Shown piece by piece: positions 6,967-15,769 of a DNA stretch of 64,000 nt. How positions within the stretch are numbered: position 1 is the first letter of the stretch; each line of letters begins with the position of its first letter. Under the pieces are notes generated by a model. The model was not told where the DNA came from. It did no database searches and was given only the letters and a program-made list of their open reading frames with translations. Origin of the DNA: Weissella bombi (GTDB taxonomy: Bacteria > Bacillota > Bacilli > Lactobacillales > Lactobacillaceae); assembly GCF_900094835.1 (NCBI RefSeq), contig NZ_FMAO01000003.1, positions 1-64,000 on the forward strand, given 5' to 3'. A program made the position numbers and the translations under genes.

Positions 6967-8286
6967 ATGAAATTTAAACAATTTATCTCAAGTAAAGGCC
7001 CTATCCTAGCCTTAGTAGTCGGATTACTATACGGTATCATCGTTTTCTTTATTTACTATTCAGGTTATAGTGCTGTACCAAATAATGTAGATGAACTTCC
7101 TGTTACAATGGTTAATCAAGATCAAAAGAGTAATACCTTAACAAAACAAATTAAAAAAGCCTTACCTTATAAGCACATCAAATCAACAACCAATCTATCC
7201 AACGCAAAGAAAGCATTAAATAATCGTGATACCTTCTTAATTATTAATATTCCCAAAAATTTTGCTAACGACATTTCAGCAAATAAACAGCCAAATTTGA
7301 ACTTTTATATTAATGAGTCAAATCAAACTTCAGTAGTTAGCGCCATGAAATCAACTGCTACAACTATCGGTAACACTGTTCAGCAACAAATTGGTGTTCA
7401 AAAAGGTACTTTATTAATTGCTAAGCCACAATTAGAATCCTTACAGCAGCAACTTAAGCAAGATCAAGCAACTGCTAAAGCTAAAATTAATCAGCAAAAA
7501 CAAGTAATTAGCACTGCTCCAGCTGAACAGCAGGCAGCATTGACGCAAAAACTTGAAGAGCAGACTAATCAAGCACAGGTTAAAGCACAACAAACGGCTA
7601 CTGAGAAAAAAGATAAAATTATAAGTAATGCACAGTCTCAAGCACAACCATTAATAAATAACATCAATATTAATATTGAACGTCAAAACAAAGTTGATAC
7701 TGGCTTAAATAACTCACTAGCACCATTCTTTGCTAACTTGTCAATTTATCTTGGATCTCTAATTGGTGCATTAATTCTCTATAATACTTATGCTAAATTC
7801 GCTCCGCAAATTGGTCGTTTTAAAGCTTTTGCCAATCTTGAACTCACTATGTTCCTTGAAGCAATCATTATTGCAGGTGTCGTTTCTTGGGCAATTTCAG
7901 CAATGATTGGTACTGGTAATTTCGGTGAGCTTTGGTTATCACATCTATTAACTATCTTTGCGGCTTATAATTTTAATTCAATAATGCTACTAATACTCGG
8001 TCAGGTTGGAACTGCATTAAATATTTTCCTAACAATGTTACAGGTTGTGGCCGGTGCCGGTATGGTCCCAGTAGCGACAATGAATACTTTCTTTAAATCA
8101 ATACATAGCTTTACCCCTATGTATTATGGTATTACAAACGATTTTAACGCTATGTATGGTGGCACAACAACATCATCACTATGGTATAGCTTTATCGCCC
8201 TAATAGTTGGTATCATAGTAATTAACCTGATCATTGTTACTTTCAAGAAGCAACAAACGATGTTAAGATTTGATAAACTGGGTTAA
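6967..8286 (+). CDS. DUF3533/YhgE-type ABC-2-like membrane protein
   Basis: 439 residues. One membrane segment lies near the N terminus (about 14-34). A large outside region follows, with an Ala/Gln/Lys-rich coiled coil (about 150-225), and then five or six membrane segments (about 255-430). This layout matches the YhgE/Pip and DUF3533 (SNG1-like) proteins related to ABC-2 permeases. No ATPase gene is adjacent, so it may work alone or with a distant partner. It is co-transcribed with the TetR gene 15 bp downstream, which suggests an inducible efflux or envelope-stress function. The substrate is unknown. Confidence 0.75.
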   Translation: MKFKQFISSKGPILALVVGLLYGIIVFFIYYSGYSAVPNNVDELPVTMVNQDQKSNTLTKQIKKALPYKHIKSTTNLSNAKKALNNRDTFLIINIPKNFANDISANKQPNLNFYINESNQTSVVSAMKSTATTIGNTVQQQIGVQKGTLLIAKPQLESLQQQLKQDQATAKAKINQQKQVISTAPAEQQAALTQKLEEQTNQAQVKAQQTATEKKDKIISNAQSQAQPLINNININIERQNKVDTGLNNSLAPFFANLSIYLGSLIGALILYNTYAKFAPQIGRFKAFANLELTMFLEAIIIAGVVSWAISAMIGTGNFGELWLSHLLTIFAAYNFNSIMLLILGQVGTALNIFLTMLQVVAGAGMVPVATMNTFFKSIHSFTPMYYGITNDFNAMYGGTTTSSLWYSFIALIVGIIVINLIIVTFKKQQTMLRFDKLG

Positions 8287-8301
8287 TGGAGGTTTATACT
8301 C

Positions 8302-8883
8302 GTGTCAAATGACAACCACGTTCAAGAAACAATTTTAAAAGCATTTTCAGACCTGATTCGCCAGTATGGTTATCGGGGCACAACAACTAAAAAAATTGCT
8401 GCAGTTGCTAATGTTAATGAGAGTACAGTTTTTAGACATTTTAAAAATAAAGCTGGTATCTTAAAAGCGTTAACACAAGACTATCTACTTGATGTGAAAC
8501 AGGCAGCAAACGATTTTGAATTTCATAATGATATTGAAACAGACCTAGTGCAAGCTGCCAGTATTTATCAACAATTCATTAAACAGCATCAATCAATCTT
8601 TCTACTTTCACTACATGAATCAGCAGAATTTCCAGAAATTGAATCAGTAATAAATCAGTTACCACAGTATTTTCACGACTTATTAATGGACAAATTCCGT
8701 GAGTTGATGCAAACAGGCGAAATAAGTGCCGAAATTGATATTGCCACTGAAGTTGATAGTTTTGTCACTCTCTGTTTCGGTAATGCTGTGGCATCGTTCG
8801 TCTATCCTAATTCAGCGTTATTCATTAAATCTGAACAGTTTTTAGAAAACAATATCCGTACTTTTGCCAAACACTTAAAATAA
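8302..8883 (+). CDS. TetR/AcrR-family transcriptional regulator
   Basis: 193 residues from a GTG start with GGAGG nine bases upstream. The N-terminal helix-turn-helix is clear: GYRGTTTKKIAAVANVNESTVFRHFKNKAGIL (about 24-55). The C-terminal ligand-binding part is all helical and not assignable. It sits 15 bp after the DUF3533-type gene and probably represses the shared promoter at 6903-6931. It ends before a strong terminator. Confidence 0.88.
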   Translation: MSNDNHVQETILKAFSDLIRQYGYRGTTTKKIAAVANVNESTVFRHFKNKAGILKALTQDYLLDVKQAANDFEFHNDIETDLVQAASIYQQFIKQHQSIFLLSLHESAEFPEIESVINQLPQYFHDLLMDKFRELMQTGEISAEIDIATEVDSFVTLCFGNAVASFVYPNSALFIKSEQFLENNIRTFAKHLK

Positions 8884-8901
8884 AATTTACTATAACAGTA
8901 A

Positions 8902-8947
8902 AAAAATAGCAGGTTGCCGGTTCAACAAACGGCAATCTGCTATTTTT
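8902..8947. terminator. Bidirectional terminator between tetR and the aminotransferase-fold gene
   Basis: Stem of about 18 bp (AAAAATAGCAGGTTGCCG with CGGCAATCTGCTATTTTT, one G-U) between convergent genes, flanked by A and T tracts. Confidence 0.88.
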
Positions 8948-8957
8948 ATAAATTCAT

Positions 8958-10298
8958 TTACCAACCAATGTGATGGCGACCATTCGGTTCTGACAACTTA
9001 CCTTTAGCAAAATCATCAAATACCTGGTGCATTATTGTAAACGCACGTTGTAAATCATCTTCCTCAATAACTAGAGGTGGTTGAAAACGCAATGTACTTC
9101 CACGTAGTGAAATCATTAACACCCCATTTTTGAACAAGTTATAAATAATTGTATTTGTTACTTGTTCATCGCCTAAGCCTGTTTGAGGATCCACAATGTC
9201 GATACCACCATTTAACCCATACAAGCGGACGTCCCCAATAAAGTCAAATTGCTCTTTTTCATGATTAAAGAACTTTTGGGCAACTTCACCTAACTTTGCA
9301 GAGCGTGCAACTAAGTCTTCTGACTTAATAACGTCCAATGTTGCCAATGCTGCTGCAGCACTCACAACATTTCCAGCTGTCGTATAAACATTTGCTGGGG
9401 CTTCCAGACTCTGCATGATTTCACGTCGACCTAAGACTGCACTTAATGGCATTCCCGAAGCCATTGACTTCCCCATTGCAATAAGATCTGGTTCCAAACC
9501 AAAGTGCTCGAATGACCAAAATGTTCCAGTACGGCCATAACCTTGATTAACCTCATCAACCGCTAATAAAATACCATGCTCATGAGCAAATTCTGCAACC
9601 TTTTGCCAATAGCCGGCTGGTGGCGCCATAATACCGCCATCCCCTTGAATTGGTTCAACCATAATAACAGCTGTTTCTTCAGCCGGTAGATAATTTTCAA
9701 AAGGTTCTTTAAAAGCTACAAACATCCGCTCTACAAAGTCTGCGTCACTTTCACCTGCTAGACGCTTCTCTGGTGATGGAAATGGCACTTTATAAAATCC
9801 AGGCAACAATGGTCCTATTTTACGACTCATATTTAGACTAACCGCGGAGGCAGAAATTGAGCCATAAGTTGATCCATGATAAGCGCCCACAAACGATACA
9901 ACATTTGGTCGTCCGGTATAACCACGGGCAAACTTAATAACTGCGTCATTTGCATCCGAGCCCGAATTACCATATACAACCATCCAATCATCTGGATTAC
10001 CTGGTGCTAACTTAACTAGTTCGTTAGCTAATTTTGCTTCCGTAGCAGATGCAAAATATGCAGCCGTATAGTGAACTAGCTTTTCAGCCTGATCCTGAAT
10101 TGCCTTAACAATCTTAGGATGCGCATGACCTGTATTAGTAGCACTAGCACTAGCTAATAGGTCAATATATTCATTACCATCAACATCTGTTAAGATAGCA
10201 CCTTTTCCTGAATCAATGACCACATCAAAATAGTAAACACGACCTGCACCAGCAAAATGTTGCTCCTCTTCACTTAAAATTTCATCATTTTTAACCAT
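8958..10298 (-). CDS. Class III PLP enzyme, isoleucine 2-epimerase-like
   Basis: 446 residues of the class III aminotransferase fold. D248 (AVDEVNQGYGRTG) and K277 (MGKSMASGMPLSAV) are the expected PLP ring contact and Schiff-base lysine. NSGSDANDA (111-119) forms the phosphate cup. From memory it resembles the Lactobacillus buchneri isoleucine 2-epimerase closely in several blocks (IDLLASASA, NSGSDANDA.IKFAR, the C-terminal IGW), more than it resembles GABA or ornithine aminotransferases. So racemisation of branched-chain amino acids at C2 is a better guess than transamination; a GABA-type aminotransferase remains possible. It follows the permease gene by 33 bp. Confidence 0.75.
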   Translation of the reverse strand: MVKNDEILSEEEQHFAGAGRVYYFDVVIDSGKGAILTDVDGNEYIDLLASASATNTGHAHPKIVKAIQDQAEKLVHYTAAYFASATEAKLANELVKLAPGNPDDWMVVYGNSGSDANDAVIKFARGYTGRPNVVSFVGAYHGSTYGSISASAVSLNMSRKIGPLLPGFYKVPFPSPEKRLAGESDADFVERMFVAFKEPFENYLPAEETAVIMVEPIQGDGGIMAPPAGYWQKVAEFAHEHGILLAVDEVNQGYGRTGTFWSFEHFGLEPDLIAMGKSMASGMPLSAVLGRREIMQSLEAPANVYTTAGNVVSAAAALATLDVIKSEDLVARSAKLGEVAQKFFNHEKEQFDFIGDVRLYGLNGGIDIVDPQTGLGDEQVTNTIIYNLFKNGVLMISLRGSTLRFQPPLVIEEDDLQRAFTIMHQVFDDFAKGKLSEPNGRHHIGW

Positions 10299-10331
10299 AG
10301 TTATTTTCTTTCCCCCTTAAAAAAATAACAA

Positions 10332-11804
10332 TTAATTGTTTGTCTTCTTTCTTAATACTGAATGATTTGCCCCATATGCAAAGTAGACAATAATACCGAT
10401 GATAAACCAAACTAGTGCGTAAATCTTAGCTTCTGCACTTAGACCCCAGAAGACCCAAGCTGACAAAATTGCACCAATAGCTGGTGTAACTGGATATCCT
10501 GGCATTTTAAAGCCTGCTTCAGGCAAATCTTTACCTTCACGCTTATGTAGGCTATACATTGCCAATGACACGAAAATAAAGGCAATTAATGTTCCAGCAG
10601 AAATCAATTCTGATAAGAATGAGAATGGGAAGAATGATCCAACAATAATGGCAATAATAGTCAAAATAAGCAAACCACGATTTGGTAATCCCTTATCTGG
10701 CGTTACTTGACCTAACCACTTAGGAAGCATACCATCACGACCAAATGAGTAAAGAAGTCGTGAACCAGCCATCATCATTCCAATTAGAGCTGTTACCATT
10801 CCAATAACCGCAATCGTTGAAGTTACAGCGGCAACAATTGGATGACCTGATTGACGCAATGCCCAACCAACTGGTTCAGCATTATCAACATATTGTGTGT
10901 ATTTAAACATACCAACCAACACAATTGAAACACCAACAAACAAAACAACCGCAATTAACAATGAACCCAAAATACCACGAGGCATTGTCTTTTGTGGATT
11001 AACGGCTTCAGCTGAATTAGAAGCAATTGAATCAAATCCAACATACGCTAGGAAAATACCAGAGACACCAGCCCAAATTCCTTGGAAACCACCCATTGTC
11101 GCACCACTTGGATTATATGCTGGTACAAATGGTGAATAGTTTGCTGGGTGAATAGCCGTCAAACCAACAAACATGAATAGTAGAATAGCAAATACTTTAA
11201 CAACAACTAAAATAACTTCAATACGTGATGCCTCGTGCACCCCGCGTGATAGTAACAAAGCAACCAAAGCAATCGCAATAAAAGCGACAATATCAATCAC
11301 ACCACCTTTAGGACCACTAACTGCTTGTGACCAACCAAATAAAGTATGTGTATCTAATGCTCCAGATAATGAAGCTGGTAATTGCACGTTAACTTGCGAC
11401 AATAAACCTCTGAAATTCGCAGATAAACCGGACCCAACAAAGGCAACGGCAATAATATACTCCGCCAACAAAGCCCAACCAGCAATCCAGCCGAATCCTT
11501 CACCGAACAATACGTTAATCCATGAGTAAGCAGATCCAGCAACTGGTAAAGTTGATGCCATTTCAGCGTATGCTAATGCCACAAATCCGGCCACAATTGC
11601 TGCCAACAAAAATGAAAAGACAACTCCAGGCCCTGCGTATTTAGCTGCCACAACCCCCGGCAATGTGAAAATAGCTGTTGAAACAATCGTCCCAACTCCT
11701 AATGCCAAGAAATCCTTGGTATGCAAAACACGTGGCATTTCCGAATCTTTACTAATATATGTTGAAGCGTCTTCGCGCTCCATAAATTTTGACCATAGCC
11801 CCAT
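10332..11804 (-). CDS. APC-family amino acid permease
   Basis: About 490 residues with 12 to 13 hydrophobic segments. The APC signature near the N terminus reads LGVGTIVSTAIFTLPGVVAAKYAGPGVVFSFL. The start was put at ATG 11804 (MGLWSKF) because GGAG lies seven bases upstream; a more upstream ATG at 11843 has no ribosome binding site. Relatives carry cationic or branched amino acids, and its exact cargo is unknown. It is first in an operon with the epimerase-like gene. Transcription probably starts near 11995, giving an AT-rich leader of about 190 bases. Confidence 0.88.
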   Translation of the reverse strand: MGLWSKFMEREDASTYISKDSEMPRVLHTKDFLALGVGTIVSTAIFTLPGVVAAKYAGPGVVFSFLLAAIVAGFVALAYAEMASTLPVAGSAYSWINVLFGEGFGWIAGWALLAEYIIAVAFVGSGLSANFRGLLSQVNVQLPASLSGALDTHTLFGWSQAVSGPKGGVIDIVAFIAIALVALLLSRGVHEASRIEVILVVVKVFAILLFMFVGLTAIHPANYSPFVPAYNPSGATMGGFQGIWAGVSGIFLAYVGFDSIASNSAEAVNPQKTMPRGILGSLLIAVVLFVGVSIVLVGMFKYTQYVDNAEPVGWALRQSGHPIVAAVTSTIAVIGMVTALIGMMMAGSRLLYSFGRDGMLPKWLGQVTPDKGLPNRGLLILTIIAIIVGSFFPFSFLSELISAGTLIAFIFVSLAMYSLHKREGKDLPEAGFKMPGYPVTPAIGAILSAWVFWGLSAEAKIYALVWFIIGIIVYFAYGANHSVLRKKTNN

Positions 11805-12001
11805 ATAATTACTCCTATCTTGGGTGACCTTATTAATAACCATAATCGATTAATTTATTAACTGTTTTCATCTAACAATTAAAAACAACGATAAAACATA
11901 ATAAAACCGATTCAAAAATTATTATTTTATTCTCTATAATTGCATTAATAAACTCTATAAATGACAGAAAAATACAATAATCTAAAAACCAGTTATTATC
12001 C

Positions 12002-12029
12002 ATAATATCTTATTAGTTATAAAAGTCAA
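12002..12029 (-). promoter_or_regulatory. Probable promoter of the permease-epimerase operon
   Basis: On the minus strand TTGACT and TATTAT are separated by 16 bp. The gap 11805-12225 otherwise holds an AT-rich leader (11805-11995) with no open frame and no recognisable riboswitch, a palindrome CTATTATAATAG at 12070-12081, a terminator (12097-12137) and a repeat (12154-12196). Confidence 0.6.
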
Positions 12030-12096
12030 TATTTTTCTAATTTTTTTATCATTTAACGTGCTAAAGCACTATTATAATAGGGTTAAAAAATAAAAT

Positions 12097-12137
12097 AAAA
12101 AGACGTTAGGGTACAAAAGATGTCCCCAACGTCTTTT
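12097..12137 (-). terminator. Terminator of ccpA
   Basis: Stem AAAAGACGTT/AACGTCTTTT with further GGG/CCC pairing inside and a T run on the minus strand. It lies about 90 bp after the ccpA stop; the interval carries repeat A. Confidence 0.75.
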
Positions 12138-12153
12138 AGTTAAATTTGCATTA

Positions 12154-12196
12154 ATTATAAAGCTGAAAGTTTTACCGCATAAACGACTTTTGTCTC
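12154..12196 (-). repeat. Post-gene repeat element, copy A
   Basis: Located between the ccpA stop codon and its terminator. It shares ATTATAAA, AAGTTTT, GCATAAACG and CGACTTTTGTC, in the same order and orientation, with copy B after acpP (42187-42242). Copy B has about 12 extra bases inside. Function unknown. Confidence 0.6.
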
Positions 12197-12225
12197 GTTC
12201 TCTTATCAAACTTTATTTTTAACGT

Positions 12226-13230
12226 TTATTTTTTTGTTGACTCACGATCAATGTAACCATGAGGCAAAATAATATCATTAGCGGCAAGTTCTTCACGATT
12301 CATTAACTTTGTTAACATACGCATTGCTACCGCACCAATATCATAGATAGGTTGCGTAATTGATGACAACTGTGGTCGTGTAATAACTGTCAATTTTGAA
12401 TCATTACTTGTAATCATTTCAAAGTCGTCAGGAACACTAACACCAGCATCTGTTAATCCATTTACTAATCCAGCGGCCATTTCATCGTTAGACACGACTG
12501 CGGCAGTCGCATTTGAAGCTTTTACAGCCGCAGCTAGCTCATAACCAGATTGGTAATCATAGTTGCCTTGGAAGACAAGTTTCTCATCATATGGAATATC
12601 ATATGTTGCCAAAGCATCTTGGTAACCTAGCAAACGATGACCTTTGTTCATATAATGATTCAAATCACCTGTAATAAAGGCGACATTTTTGTGTCCTGCC
12701 TTTAATAAACGAGTCGTTGCGTCAGTCATTGCTGCGCGATAAGCGATATTTACTGATGGCTGTTCTTCCTGCTCATCCAATAAGCCAGCCAAAACAACCG
12801 GAACATCTGCCTTCTTAAATTCATCACGAATCACGTCGTTAACAATATTCCCCATAAAGATAATACCATCAACTTGCTTTCCCAAAAGATTTTCCATAAC
12901 TTGAACCTCTTTGGTATTTGATTCATCTGAATTTGCCAAAATAATTTGATAATGATACATTGCAGCAACATCATCAATTCCACGAGCTAATTCTGCAAAA
13001 TAATGATTAGTAACATCTGGAATGACAACGCCAATAGTTGTCGTGCGACGCGATGCTAATCCACGCGCAACTGCATTTGGTCGGTAGCCAAGACGCTCAA
13101 TAACAGCCTTAACTTTATCTTTCGTTTCTGACTTAACATTAGCATTTCCATTAACAACACGTGAAACGGTAGCCATTGATACCTTCGCTTCCCGTGCAAC
13201 ATCATAAATTGTAACTGTTTGCTTATCCAT
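12226..13230 (-). CDS. ccpA: Catabolite control protein A
   Basis: 334 residues of the LacI/GalR family. The helix-turn-helix TIYDVAREAKVSMATVSRVVNGN and hinge YRPNAVARGLASRRTTTIGVVIPDV match CcpA almost word for word. The C-terminal periplasmic-binding-like core should bind HPr-Ser46-P. CcpA then binds cre sites and controls carbon metabolism. The ATG at 13230 was chosen (AGGAG seven bases upstream); a longer frame to 13278 adds unrelated residues. It is divergent from pepQ, a classical arrangement in lactic acid bacteria. A near-consensus cre site in its upstream region (13323-13336) points to autoregulation. Confidence 0.95.
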   Translation of the reverse strand: MDKQTVTIYDVAREAKVSMATVSRVVNGNANVKSETKDKVKAVIERLGYRPNAVARGLASRRTTTIGVVIPDVTNHYFAELARGIDDVAAMYHYQIILANSDESNTKEVQVMENLLGKQVDGIIFMGNIVNDVIRDEFKKADVPVVLAGLLDEQEEQPSVNIAYRAAMTDATTRLLKAGHKNVAFITGDLNHYMNKGHRLLGYQDALATYDIPYDEKLVFQGNYDYQSGYELAAAVKASNATAAVVSNDEMAAGLVNGLTDAGVSVPDDFEMITSNDSKLTVITRPQLSSITQPIYDIGAVAMRMLTKLMNREELAANDIILPHGYIDRESTKK

Positions 13231-13322
13231 TACTATTCTCCTGTCGATACAAATATATTCAAGTTCCATTACTAACAAAGTTGCTTACGCTAACACACTA
13301 CTAGTAAAAAACACGTGCATTA

Positions 13323-13336
13323 TGAAACCGCTTTCG
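13323..13336. promoter_or_regulatory. cre site between ccpA and pepQ
   Basis: TGAAACCGCTTTCG matches the cre consensus TGWAANCGNTNWCA in all but the last base. It lies 93 bp upstream of the ccpA start and 150 bp upstream of pepQ, so CcpA could control either or both. Confidence 0.75.
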
Positions 13337-13487
13337 AAGTGATTGTACCATGTTTTCATGATTTGTTTCATCTTTTAATAATAATTTCACACAATGATTA
13401 ATTGTAACATAACTTTTCCGCATAGATAGGCATTTTTTAAAAATGAGCGTACAATTAATCATATAATTATTAAAGGAGAATTTTTTA

Positions 13488-14588
13488 ATGACTGATAAAC
13501 TTACTTCAATCCAAAATTGGCTTGATGAACAACAACTTGATGTTGCGTACTTCTCAGACTTCCATTCAATTGACTACTTAACTGGATTTAATTCTGACCC
13601 AATTGAGCGTGTCTTAGCATTGTTTGTCTTCCCAGAAGATGAACCATTTATTTTCGCCCCTGCTCTTGAAGTTGAGGCCGTAAAAAATTCTGGTTGGCAG
13701 CATCCTGTATATGGTTACCAAGATCAAGAAAACCCTTGGGCCTTGATTGGTGAACATCTACATGCACACACAACTCATACTGAAAAGTGGGCTGTTGAAA
13801 AAGACCAATTAACTCTAAACCGTGCTTCATTTATTCAAACAGCAGTACCCGAAGCAAAGTTTATTGGTAACTTATCACCTTTGATGACTGAAATGCATCT
13901 TATTAAGACTCCTGACGAAATTGTTAAACTACATAAAGCAGGACTTGATGCCGACCGTGCTTTTGAATTTGCTTTTGCTGCACTTCAAGAAGGTGTTTCT
14001 GAATTACAAGTCATGGCAAAGCTAGAATATGAGCTAAAATCTTCTGGTGTTACAGGTATGTCTTTTGAAACATTAGTACAATTTGGTGCCCACGCTGCTG
14101 AACCTCATGGTGACACTAGCAACAACACACTAAAATCTGGTGATTTAGCCCTATTTGACTTAGGTACAATCTATGATGGTTATGTTTCTGACGCTACTCG
14201 TACAGTTGCTTTCCAATCAGTATCTGACCACCAACGTGACGTTTACAACGTTGTTTTAGATGCACAATTGACTGCCCAAAACGCTGCTAAGCCTGGTATG
14301 ACGGCTGGCGAATTGGATGGTATCGCTCGTGACGTTATTACTAAGGCTGGTTACGGTGAGTACTTCGTTCACCGTTTGGGTCACGGAATTGGTTCATCTG
14401 TTCATGAATCAATCCAAATTGCTCAAGGTAATGATCTTGTTTTGCAACCTGGTATGTCATTCTCAATTGAACCAGGTATCTACATTCCTGGCGACTTGGG
14501 AATTCGTATCGAAGACTCAGTTATCGTTACTGAAAACGGTGTTGATCCATATACGCATTCATCTAAAGAACTACGAATCATTGATTAA
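13488..14588 (+). CDS. pepQ: Xaa-Pro dipeptidase
   Basis: 366 residues with an N-terminal creatinase-like domain (about 1-125) and a pita-bread M24 domain. The five metal ligands are visible: D224, D235, H299, E328 and E342. The enzyme splits Xaa-Pro dipeptides in the cytoplasm and is part of the proline-peptide use of lactic acid bacteria. AAAGGAG precedes the ATG. It is divergent from ccpA with a cre site between the two, as in other lactobacilli, and is a single-gene unit ended by a strong hairpin. Confidence 0.95.
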   Translation: MTDKLTSIQNWLDEQQLDVAYFSDFHSIDYLTGFNSDPIERVLALFVFPEDEPFIFAPALEVEAVKNSGWQHPVYGYQDQENPWALIGEHLHAHTTHTEKWAVEKDQLTLNRASFIQTAVPEAKFIGNLSPLMTEMHLIKTPDEIVKLHKAGLDADRAFEFAFAALQEGVSELQVMAKLEYELKSSGVTGMSFETLVQFGAHAAEPHGDTSNNTLKSGDLALFDLGTIYDGYVSDATRTVAFQSVSDHQRDVYNVVLDAQLTAQNAAKPGMTAGELDGIARDVITKAGYGEYFVHRLGHGIGSSVHESIQIAQGNDLVLQPGMSFSIEPGIYIPGDLGIRIEDSVIVTENGVDPYTHSSKELRIID

Positions 14589-14598
14589 TATTATTAAC

Positions 14599-14648
14599 AA
14601 TAAAAGCGCTAGCCTGATACATTTCATATCAAGGCTAGCGCTTTTATT
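14599..14648. terminator. Bidirectional terminator between pepQ and the ytxH-like gene
   Basis: Long stem AATAAAAGCGCTAGCCT/AGGCTAGCGCTTTTATT with extra GATA/TATC pairing, between convergent genes. Confidence 0.88.
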
Positions 14649-14665
14649 AATACTAATAGTTTATT

Positions 14666-15229
14666 TTATTTTTCAGAAAGATCAGACAATCCCTTTTCAC
14701 CTGTTTGTGATAACCCAACATTTGGGTTCAAAACTTCAGGTTCTGCAGATGCTTCTTCTGTTAATTCTTCAAATGTTTCTGAATCCAAAGCATCATCAGC
14801 TGGTGATAGAACAATATCTTCTTCTGTCACTTCCGCTGCGCCTGACTTAGCCTTATTCTTCAAATCATTGGCTTGACTACGTAAATCATCTGCTTTTTCC
14901 TGTGCTGAGGCAATTAAGTCATCTGCCTTTTCACGCAACTCAGCTGACTTATCTTCAGCTGAAGACTTCAAATCAGCTACCTTTGAATCAAAAGCATAAC
15001 TTTTATCTGAAACAAAATCATCTGCCTTTTCACGGACAGAAGCAACCGCATCAGTGGCTGCATAACTGTAATCAACAACCTTATCACGTACGTCTGCAAT
15101 AGTATCATCAAACTTAGCCTTTAAATCAGCTTGTTGTTCAACCGTCATCATCTTGTAATAACCATATCCGGCTGCGGCTACTAAACCACCAAAGATCGTT
15201 CCTGCTAAAAATCCTTTTGTTTTTGACAT
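14666..15229 (-). CDS. YtxH-family protein
   Basis: 187 residues. A short hydrophobic helix with glycines lies at the N terminus (GFLAGTIFGGLVAAAGYGYY, 6-25). It is followed by a long charged, Ala/Asp/Lys-rich helical region with repeated 'EKADD' units and a more acidic tail. This is the YtxH layout: a membrane-anchored coiled coil linked to general stress in Bacillus. No enzyme motif is present. It is transcribed after the DUF948 gene (24 bp gap), its usual partner. Confidence 0.8.
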   Translation of the reverse strand: MSKTKGFLAGTIFGGLVAAAGYGYYKMMTVEQQADLKAKFDDTIADVRDKVVDYSYAATDAVASVREKADDFVSDKSYAFDSKVADLKSSAEDKSAELREKADDLIASAQEKADDLRSQANDLKNKAKSGAAEVTEEDIVLSPADDALDSETFEELTEEASAEPEVLNPNVGLSQTGEKGLSDLSEK

Positions 15230-15253
15230 AATCTGACCCTCCTATTTTATCAA

Positions 15254-15652
15254 CTATTCTGCTGTTTTATTTGCTTTCTTATTTTTCTTATGGTTCTTAC
15301 GTGCTGTATTAGCAGCAAAGACAGCGGATGCTACCTTTGTCGTATTAGAGCTTGCTGAGCCCTTGACTTTGCTAGTCAAATTAGCTGTTGCCGCATTCAA
15401 ATCTGAAACTGACGTTCCCAAGTCAGCAATTGCTTGGAAAGCAGGATCAATTGTTGCAACTTTACCGTTAACATCACTTAATAGTGTATCAACATTAGCC
15501 AATATATCATTAGCGCCACGAGCAATTACATCAACATCCTTTGTTACCACACCCAAAGTTTGCGTTAATTTAACTAAGAACAATCCGATAAATAGAACTA
15601 ATAACAATACAGCAATTGCTAAAATTATTAGTGCAATTTGTCCACCTGACAT
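15254..15652 (-). CDS. DUF948-family membrane protein
   Basis: 132 residues with one N-terminal membrane helix (about 5-28), then a helical region with hydrophobic heptads (about 30-105) and a Lys/Asn-rich end. DUF948 proteins are commonly found next to YtxH in Firmicutes, and this is such a pair. A GGAGG site precedes the ATG. The biochemical function is unknown; an envelope or stress role is inferred from the family. Confidence 0.82.
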   Translation of the reverse strand: MSGGQIALIILAIAVLLLVLFIGLFLVKLTQTLGVVTKDVDVIARGANDILANVDTLLSDVNGKVATIDPAFQAIADLGTSVSDLNAATANLTSKVKGSASSNTTKVASAVFAANTARKNHKKNKKANKTAE

Positions 15653-15769
15653 ATATTCATTCCCTCCTATTTCTCCGTATAACCTTTATTTTACAGTTTT
15701 ATAACGATACTGGCAATTATCATACTTTAATTAATCATTATATATGGAATATATTCGCTTTTGAAATAT

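Noticed and set aside
8958-10298. Firm call as GABA aminotransferase
   Set aside because: The sequence blocks look closer to isoleucine 2-epimerase, and no glutamate decarboxylase or GABA antiporter is nearby.
11805-11843. Upstream start of the permease at 11843
   Set aside because: That ATG has no ribosome binding site; ATG 11804 has GGAG at a good distance and fits the family.
11805-12060. T-box or amino-acid riboswitch in the permease leader
   Set aside because: No T-box core, specifier loop or terminator/antiterminator pair was found; the leader is just AT-rich.
12226-13278. Longer CcpA start at 13278
   Set aside because: The extra 16 residues do not match CcpA, and ATG 13230 has a good ribosome binding site.
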